NCBI GenBank assembly: GCA_021298235.1
Contig: JAJTDX010000067.1
Span: 1-21,628 of the forward strand
Source of the DNA: Cryomorphaceae bacterium
Lineage (GTDB): Bacteria; Bacteroidota; Bacteroidia; Flavobacteriales; Crocinitomicaceae
DNA: 21,628 nucleotides
Reading direction: 5' to 3'
The notes beneath the pieces are model-generated. The model had not been told where the DNA came from and did not search any database. It worked only from the letters and a program-made list of their open reading frames with translations. The stretch's first letter is position 1. The number at the start of each line of letters is the position of its first letter. The position numbers and the translations under genes are program-made. Below, in pieces: positions 16,827-21,628 of this stretch.

Positions 16827-17562
16827 GATTTTTTCCTGGCTAAAAGATGTGAAAGGGGGCATCGCTATGCTCATTGATCCTGAGAAAACAAAAGATGTTC
16901 AATCCCTGAAAAAAACGCTGTCTGTAGCACAGGTTTGTGGAATTGATCTCTTCCTGGTAGGTGGAAGTACTGTAACCCGTCAAGAACTGGAGTCGACTGT
17001 TCAAGTGATAAAAGCACATTCAACAATCCCTGTCCTTCTGTTCCCGGGTTCCTCCCAACAATTGAGTCAGGAAGCAGATGCCTTGTTGTTCCTAAGTTTA
17101 ATCTCGGGCAGAAATCCGGACTACCTCATCGGTCACCATGTGGCAGCAGCAAGTGAACTTTTCAATGGTACACTGGAAGTTATTCCTACAGGATACCTTT
17201 TGATTGATGGAGGACATCTCACGAGTGTCGCATACGTCAGTCAAACTTCTCCGATACCAAGAGATCAACACACGATTGTGCGCTCCACGGCCATGGCCGG
17301 GATACTTCTTGGTCAAAAAGTCATCTATCTGGATGCAGGAAGTGGCGCAGAGACACCTGTTCCTGTCGATATGATCCGGGAGGTGAGTTCATTGGGAACT
17401 CCACTAATCGTTGGTGGAGGAATCCGTTCAATGGAAATGCTCTCCAAGGCGCACCATGCGGGAGCAAACCTGGTGGTTATAGGCAACTATCTGGAAGAGC
17501 ATCCTGACTTTTTACTGGACATCGCCACGTATAAGAAAAGCAACTTCACCAGCGTGCTATGA
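16801..17562 (+). CDS. Geranylgeranylglyceryl/heptaprenylglyceryl phosphate synthase
   Basis: 253 residues from the ATG at 16801 (a TTG at 16789 in the same frame is less likely). A TIM-barrel prenyltransferase of the GGGP synthase/PcrB family that joins sn-glycerol-1-phosphate to a long isoprenyl diphosphate by an ether bond. Motifs: GGIAMLIDPEK near residue 20, FLVGGSTVT, PVLLFPGS, LEVIPTGYLLIDGG, VIYLDAGSGAETPVP, and the phosphate-binding LIVGGGIRS followed by GANLVVIGN. In archaea the product is a membrane lipid precursor; in Bacteroidota the enzyme is known but the final lipid is unclear. It overlaps the transferase upstream by 26 bp and the small membrane protein downstream by 4 bp, so it sits in the middle of a tightly coupled operon. 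No dedicated glycerol-1-phosphate dehydrogenase is in the window. Confidence 0.92.
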   Translation: MAAHLQKTKIFSWLKDVKGGIAMLIDPEKTKDVQSLKKTLSVAQVCGIDLFLVGGSTVTRQELESTVQVIKAHSTIPVLLFPGSSQQLSQEADALLFLSLISGRNPDYLIGHHVAAASELFNGTLEVIPTGYLLIDGGHLTSVAYVSQTSPIPRDQHTIVRSTAMAGILLGQKVIYLDAGSGAETPVPVDMIREVSSLGTPLIVGGGIRSMEMLSKAHHAGANLVVIGNYLEEHPDFLLDIATYKKSNFTSVL

Positions 17563-17834
17563 TTGCAAAAATTCTTGCAGCCATTTGTTTTTCCATTTCT
17601 TTCCTGGTCTCGATAATTTTGTTTACCGGATATGGAGCACAGATCGTCCATCCCGAATTGGCTTTGCTTATTTTTCTATTCTCCGGGGGAATTGCGCTTG
17701 TAGTAAATTTTGTAAGCTATCAGACGGGCAAACATGACCCTAAAGTAAATTTCTATTTTTGGCTGGGAAGTATTGTTGTTTTTCTAATACTCGTTGGAAT
17801 AATCGTATTTACCCAATTTATCCCTATTCAATAG
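17559..17834 (+). CDS. Small three-helix membrane protein, unknown function
   Basis: A 91-residue protein that I do not recognise. It has three hydrophobic segments, about residues 5-25 (ILAAICFSISFLVSIILF), 33-53 (LALLIFLFSGGIALVVNFV) and 67-87 (YFWLGSIVVFLILVGIIVF), joined by short loops; the middle loop is SYQTGKHDPK. The ATG overlaps the stop of the GGGP synthase gene (ATGA), which supports it being a real coupled gene. Position suggests a link to the lipid made by that enzyme, but nothing in the protein shows this. It is followed by 36 bp and then convergent nadC, with no clear terminator. Confidence 0.75.
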   Translation: MIAKILAAICFSISFLVSIILFTGYGAQIVHPELALLIFLFSGGIALVVNFVSYQTGKHDPKVNFYFWLGSIVVFLILVGIIVFTQFIPIQ

Positions 17835-17870
17835 AGGATCTCTTTGCAAGCAAGGGCGATTCAACGAATA

Positions 17871-18707
17871 TCAATCAAGCACTGCTTTCAAACTCATGTC
17901 TAAGCTTTTCACACTGTGTGTAAGCGCTCCTACTGAAATATACTCGATTCCTGTTTCAGCATATGCCCTGATGTTGCTTTCATTTATGCCTCCGGATGCT
18001 TCCGTTTCATATTCAGAAGAAATTAAAGGCAATACGTCTCGAATTTGATCGGGTGTAAAATTGTCCAGCATGATGCGGTGAACATTGCCCGTATGCAACA
18101 CTTCATCAAGTTCTTCCAGGTTTCTCACTTCGATCTCAATCTTCAGGTCCAGGTTATTTTTAAGCAAATATGTATTCGCGCGTTCGATTGCTGCTTTAAT
18201 CCCTCCCGCATAATCGATGTGGTTGTCTTTCAACATAATCATGTCATACAAGGCAAATCGATGATTGTATCCCCCACCGATGCGTACTGCCCATTTCTCC
18301 AAATAACGGATGCCGGGAGTCGTTTTTCGGGTATCCAGCAATTTCACGCCGGTGCCTTCGGTCAGTTTCACAACCCTCGCAGTCTGAGAAGCAATGCCAC
18401 TCATCCGTTGCATGAAGTTCAACACTAAACGCTCCGTGCTGAGTATTGACCGTGAGCTACCATATACACTAAATGCAACGTCGCCTTTTTTTACCTGTTC
18501 GCCGTCTCGTTTAAACACATGTACCTCCAGCAAGGGATCGAACGTATTAAAGATCTCCTTTGCCAACTCCACACCGGCAAGAATTCCATCCTCTTTGATC
18601 AAAAGAGTTGCTTTTCCAGTGGCATCTTCCGGAACACAGGACAATGTCGAGTAATCTCCGGGACCGATGTCTTCATTGAGGGCGTTTTGGATGATTTCTT
18701 TTAGCAT
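17871..18707 (-). CDS. nadC: Nicotinate-nucleotide diphosphorylase (carboxylating)
   Basis: 278 residues, standard length. It converts quinolinate and PRPP to nicotinate mononucleotide, CO2 and diphosphate in de novo NAD synthesis. N-terminal domain starts NEDIGPGDYS; the active-site residues expected for the family are visible: Arg101 (FMQRMSGIAS), DTRKTTPG (Arg127, Lys128), GGGYNHR (His149, Arg150) and MLKDNHI (Lys160). The C-terminal barrel includes MLDNF, ASGGI and YISVGALTHS. It appears to be a single-gene unit convergent with the phosphopantetheinyl transferase operon; nadA and nadB are not in the window. The ATG at 18707 is the natural start; no consensus promoter is obvious upstream. 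Confidence 0.96.
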   Translation of the reverse strand: MLKEIIQNALNEDIGPGDYSTLSCVPEDATGKATLLIKEDGILAGVELAKEIFNTFDPLLEVHVFKRDGEQVKKGDVAFSVYGSSRSILSTERLVLNFMQRMSGIASQTARVVKLTEGTGVKLLDTRKTTPGIRYLEKWAVRIGGGYNHRFALYDMIMLKDNHIDYAGGIKAAIERANTYLLKNNLDLKIEIEVRNLEELDEVLHTGNVHRIMLDNFTPDQIRDVLPLISSEYETEASGGINESNIRAYAETGIEYISVGALTHSVKSLDMSLKAVLD

Positions 18708-18747
18708 GGGAAGTTAAGAATTAAAATTTGACAGTTGGCTTATGGTT

Positions 18748-18803
18748 TCCCTCCTTGGGGAGGGACTAAGGCGTTGCACTGAGCTTGACGAAGTGGAGGG
18801 GAA
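18748..18803. repeat. Intergenic palindromic repeat element
   Basis: A perfect 7-bp hairpin, TCCCTCC-TTGG-GGAGGGA (18748-18765), is followed by CACTGAGCTTGACGAAGTG (18777-18795, ends inverted) and a closing GGAGGGGAA that mirrors the opening TTCCCTCC. There is no T-run, so it is not a simple terminator. It resembles the GC-rich intergenic palindromes scattered in many Bacteroidota genomes; copy number cannot be judged from one window. Confidence 0.45.
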
Positions 18804-18818
18804 GATTTGAGAATATAC

Positions 18819-18849
18819 TTGTTCTTTGCTCCTTGTTCGTTGTTCTTTG
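18819..18849. repeat. Short direct repeat TTGTTCTTTG
   Basis: Two exact copies of TTGTTCTTTG (18819-18828 and 18840-18849) flank a partial third copy (TTGTTCG, 18833-18839). It is simple-sequence intergenic DNA with no coding potential. Together with the palindrome above and the terminator below, it fills the 192-bp spacer between nadC and hppA. Confidence 0.5.
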
Positions 18850-18852
18850 ATC

Positions 18853-18879
18853 AAAAAAAAGGGACACCGCAGCATCCCT
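18853..18879 (-). terminator. Rho-independent terminator of hppA
   Basis: Minus strand: AGGGA-(10 nt)-TCCCT stem followed directly by eight T residues, starting 21 bp after the pyrophosphatase stop codon. The stem is short, but position and T-run are right. Confidence 0.7.
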
Positions 18880-18899
18880 CTCTTTACCTAGTATGAACA

Positions 18900-21473
18900 T
18901 TAATGGCACGTACCTTCGCATTTACCACCCTTCTTGCAGTCACCTTTGCAATCGCTTTTTGATTTGCAATCTCCTGAGCACGCACCTTCTTTTTCACAGT
19001 GTCCTGACCCCATAAACTTGCCGTCTTTGCCAAAGTGTGCCAAACAAATTGCTTTTTCTTCAGCAGTACATCCTTTGTCATCGCACATTTTCGCACATTC
19101 TTCTTTGGTCATGTTTGCACACTCACGCAGATCACACGGACCAACCATGTATTCTCCATTCGCATGAGGCTCACATGATTTCATTCCGTGACATGCTTCC
19201 ATTTTACCGTGGCATTCGTTCATGCCTTTCACGCATTCCATTTTGCCATGGCACTGTTCCATTCCGCATGCACCGTGTCCTTCTTTTCCACCTTCCGTAC
19301 CGCTGCCCAAAATCGGAGCAATTACCAAACCGATCAAACACGTTAATTTGATAAGAATATTCATCGATGGACCAGAAGTATCTTTGAATGGATCTCCCAC
19401 TGTATCTCCTGTTACTGCAGCTTTGTGCGCATCCGAACCTTTGTAGGTCATTTCACCATTGATCTCAACACCCGCTTCGAATGATTTTTTAGCATTGTCC
19501 CAAGCACCACCCGCGTTGTTTTGGAACACTGCCCAAAGTACACCGGATACTGTTACACCAGCCATATAACCACCCAACATCTCAGCGATCAACATATTGT
19601 CAGTGCTGTACACCAATTTGCCCAACAACACGATTGCGATCGGGAATCCAATGGTCAGGATACCCGGCAACATCATTTCACGTAAGGCAGCTTTTGTTGA
19701 GATTTCTACACACTTGCCATATTCAGGTTTTCCTGTGCCTTCCATGATGCCTGGGATCTCACGGAACTGACGACGTACTTCGTATACCATGTCCATTGCT
19801 GCTTTACCGACAGAATTCATTGCCAAAGCAGAGAAAACTACCGGGATCATTCCACCGATGAACAACATCGCCAATACAGGAGCCTTGAAGATGTTAATTC
19901 CATCAATTCCCGTAAATGTTACATATGCCGCGAACAATGCAAGTGACGTCAATGCTGCCGAAGCGATCGCAAATCCTTTCCCTGTAGCAGCAGTAGTGTT
20001 GCCTACTGAATCCAAAATATCTGTACGCGTACGAACTTCTTTCGGCAATTCACTCATTTCAGCGATACCCCCAGCGTTGTCCGATATTGGTCCGAACGCA
20101 TCGATTGCCAACTGCATAGCTGTAGTCGCCATCATTGCAGACGCTGCCAAAGCAACACCGTAGAAACCTGCCAATGCGTATGAACCCCAGATTGCACCAC
20201 CGAACAAAAGAACTGTCGGGAATGTCGAGATCATTCCTGTTGCTAAACCGGCGATCACGTTGGTTCCTGCTCCTGTGGAAGATTTCTGAACGATTTTCAA
20301 AACCGGTTTTGTACCCAATCCTGTATAGTATTCCGTTACTGAAGAAATAGCACCCCCAACGATCAATCCGATGATTGTAGCGTAGAACACACGCATTGAA
20401 GAGATCTCTTTCGAACCTTCGCCAAAGAAGTCCATGTTCATTGTTGAAGGAAGCATGTATTGAACTAACGCAAAACATGAAACTGCAGTCAAAATAATCG
20501 ATACCCAATTGCCGATGTTCAATGCTTTTTGAACTTGTGCTTCTTTCGCCTCGTTGCTCGTAATCTTCACCAACATTGTTCCAATGATAGAGAAAAGAAT
20601 TCCAAATCCTGCAATTGCCATTGGCAACAAGATCGGACCTATTCCATTGAATGCATCTTCGATAGCACCTCCGTTGTCTTTAATCACGTAGTTACCAAGA
20701 ACCATTGCTGCCAAAACAGTTGCCACATACGAACCGAATAAGTCAGCACCCATACCAGCAACGTCACCCACGTTATCACCCACGTTGTCTGCAATGGTGG
20801 CAGGGTTACGGGGATCATCTTCAGGAATACCCGCTTCAACTTTTCCAACAAGGTCAGCACCTACGTCGGCAGCTTTGGTGTAGATACCACCCCCAACACG
20901 TGCAAACAACGCAATCGATTCAGCTCCTAGAGAGAAACCAGCCAAGGTTTCCAAAACGATTGTCATATCTTCTGTATTCGTCCAACGACCATTCATGAAG
21001 ATCTGGAAGAAGATGATGAAGAATGCGGTTAATCCGAGTACAGCCAGACCAGCAACACCAAGACCCATTACAGTACCGCCGCCAAAAGAAACTTTCAATG
21101 CTTGAGGTAAACTTGTACGAGCAGCCTGTGTTGTTCTAACATTCGTTTTCGTGGCAATCTTCATCCCCATATTTCCTGCCAACGCAGAGAATATTGCTCC
21201 AAAAACGAACGCAACGATAATTAATATATGTGTTTTAACACCTGGTAGAAACGTAATTCCGGCAAGAACAACACTCGCAACAACCACGAAAATTGCCAAA
21301 AGGCGGTACTCAGCTTTCAAGAAGGCAAGTGCTCCTTCGTAGATGTAATCGGAAATTTCTTTCATTTTTCCATCTCCGGCATCTTGTTTCAGCACCCAAG
21401 ACCTTTTGATCCACATGAAAAGCAGACCGATCACTGCCATTACTATCGGCACATAAATCATCATTGACTCCAT
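18900..21473 (-). CDS. hppA: Membrane-bound ion-pumping pyrophosphatase with Cys/His-rich C-terminal extension
   Basis: 857 residues from ATG 21473 ([11 protein letters not shown]); the frame stays open to 21548, but that would place the start above the promoter. It hydrolyses cytoplasmic PPi and pumps cations across the inner membrane through ~16 helices. Signatures: [38 protein letters not shown] (~215-235), and [10 protein letters not shown] (~490), where Ala rather than Lys indicates the K+-dependent class. The Glu that marks Na+ pumps (LLESF) is replaced here by LFGSY, so H+ pumping is more likely, not proven. The core ends with the usual [18 protein letters not shown] and last helix at ~722. 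A 135-residue tail follows with 19 Cys and 8 His, including repeated CHGKME units, an [12 protein letters not shown] helix-like stretch and a final Cys-Lys-Gly-rich segment. In known structures the C-terminus faces away from the cytoplasm, so the tail should be periplasmic. Confidence 0.95.
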   Translation of the reverse strand: MESMMIYVPIVMAVIGLLFMWIKRSWVLKQDAGDGKMKEISDYIYEGALAFLKAEYRLLAIFVVVASVVLAGITFLPGVKTHILIIVAFVFGAIFSALAGNMGMKIATKTNVRTTQAARTSLPQALKVSFGGGTVMGLGVAGLAVLGLTAFFIIFFQIFMNGRWTNTEDMTIVLETLAGFSLGAESIALFARVGGGIYTKAADVGADLVGKVEAGIPEDDPRNPATIADNVGDNVGDVAGMGADLFGSYVATVLAAMVLGNYVIKDNGGAIEDAFNGIGPILLPMAIAGFGILFSIIGTMLVKITSNEAKEAQVQKALNIGNWVSIILTAVSCFALVQYMLPSTMNMDFFGEGSKEISSMRVFYATIIGLIVGGAISSVTEYYTGLGTKPVLKIVQKSSTGAGTNVIAGLATGMISTFPTVLLFGGAIWGSYALAGFYGVALAASAMMATTAMQLAIDAFGPISDNAGGIAEMSELPKEVRTRTDILDSVGNTTAATGKGFAIASAALTSLALFAAYVTFTGIDGINIFKAPVLAMLFIGGMIPVVFSALAMNSVGKAAMDMVYEVRRQFREIPGIMEGTGKPEYGKCVEISTKAALREMMLPGILTIGFPIAIVLLGKLVYSTDNMLIAEMLGGYMAGVTVSGVLWAVFQNNAGGAWDNAKKSFEAGVEINGEMTYKGSDAHKAAVTGDTVGDPFKDTSGPSMNILIKLTCLIGLVIAPILGSGTEGGKEGHGACGMEQCHGKMECVKGMNECHGKMEACHGMKSCEPHANGEYMVGPCDLRECANMTKEECAKMCDDKGCTAEEKAICLAHFGKDGKFMGSGHCEKEGACSGDCKSKSDCKGDCKKGGKCEGTCH
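19180..19262 (-). repeat. Imperfect tandem coding repeat (CHGKME units) in the pyrophosphatase tail
   Basis: Two ~27-bp direct repeats 39 bp apart (19197-19223 and 19236-19262; both begin TTCCATTTT on the plus strand and share 16 of the first 18 bases) encode ECHGKMEA- and [12 protein letters not shown] units. A more diverged third unit (ACHGMKS) adjoins at ~19180-19196. The pattern suggests growth of the Cys/His domain by internal duplication. Confidence 0.6.
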
Positions 21474-21506
21474 AAAGTTAATTTTTGTATAAAATTTTAT
21501 CGGGCG

Positions 21507-21538
21507 CAAAAGTAGAATTTTGAATGTACTTGTGCAAA
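21507..21538 (-). promoter_or_regulatory. Bacteroidota-type promoter of hppA
   Basis: On the minus strand TTTG (21538-21535), then exactly 20 bp, then TACTTTTG (21514-21507): both elements of the phylum's housekeeping promoter consensus at ideal spacing. Transcription should start near 21500, giving a ~25-nt leader before ATG 21473 and ruling out the longer 21548 start. Confidence 0.75.
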
Positions 21539-21560
21539 TATTTATCAATTAGCTATTTCT

Positions 21561-21628
21561 CAATGGACAATTGGGCAATTGCTCAATGGGGACTTGGGGG
21601 GCATTGTCAATTGTTACATTGGACCATT
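21561..21628. repeat. Spacer with CAATTG/CAATGG repeats
   Basis: Three CAATTG palindromes (21568, 21576, 21608) and CAATGG or its complement-like CATTGG (21561, 21584, 21617) occur within 68 bp, the first two CAATTG copies separated by GG. No coding frame is apparent. This looks like low-complexity intergenic repeat DNA that continues past the window end. Confidence 0.4.

Noticed and set aside
17835..17870. Bidirectional terminator between the small membrane protein and nadC
   Set aside because: No stem of useful length or T-run is visible in the 36 bp.
18884..19096. Separate 70-residue Lys-rich minus-strand frame under the Cys-rich tail
   Set aside because: It is a different frame of the same DNA; the main frame is continuous with the pyrophosphatase and has ordered Cys/His spacing.
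20059..20508. 149-codon minus-strand frame inside hppA
   Set aside because: It overlaps the conserved pyrophosphatase core in another frame and shows no independent features.
21474..21548. 25-residue N-terminal extension of the pyrophosphatase
   Set aside because: The extension starts upstream of a strong promoter (21507-21538), and the family normally starts at or near the MES/MMI methionines.

Overview
The window looks like chromosomal DNA from a member of the Bacteroidota, most likely the Flavobacteriales. This is inferred from several things. There is an operon with a TonB-dependent receptor, a large protein with a type IX secretion (T9SS) style C-terminal domain, and a PorV/PorQ-family outer-membrane protein. 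There are flavobacterial-style promoters (TAnnTTTG, in one case with an upstream TTTG at 20 bp), a GGGP synthase of the bacterial type, and a greA-HIT gene pair. Genes are packed tightly with many 1-26 bp overlaps. I see no rRNA, tRNA, CRISPR array, transposase or phage gene.

Layout. (1) 1-1528: the 3' part of an OmpA-family beta-propeller protein whose C-terminus is probably broken by a frameshift. (2) 1530-6096: a cell-surface acylation neighbourhood. It has a membrane O-acyltransferase (AT3 family) overlapping a CE2-type esterase, a second membrane acyltransferase (HGSNAT/DUF1624 type), and a secreted SGNH esterase with a PKD domain. (3) 6130-6996: greA and a HIT-family hydrolase. (4) 7075-15979: a minus-strand operon in the order TonB-dependent receptor, giant surface protein (two -1 frameshifts in this sequence), PorV-like barrel, ended by a strong terminator at 7015-7049. 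(5) 16200-17834: a plus-strand operon of a 4'-phosphopantetheinyl transferase, GGGP synthase and a small three-helix membrane protein. (6) 17871-18707: nadC on the minus strand. (7) 18708-18899: a repeat-bearing spacer. (8) 18900-21473: a K+-dependent type membrane pyrophosphatase with a 135-residue Cys/His-rich C-terminal extension, a well-formed promoter and a terminator. (9) 21549-21628: an AT-rich spacer with CAATTG/CAATGG repeats.

The most unusual object is the pyrophosphatase extension: 19 cysteines and 8 histidines follow an otherwise standard-length ion pump, so the tail probably forms a metal- or redox-active domain on the periplasmic side. Next most interesting are the receptor/surface-protein/PorV operon, which may be a dedicated export-and-display unit, and the AT3 + CE2 pair, which places an acyl-adding and an acyl-removing enzyme in one translationally coupled unit. 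Three separate reading-frame breaks in 12 kb mean that either the assembly carries small indels or two surface-protein genes are decaying.
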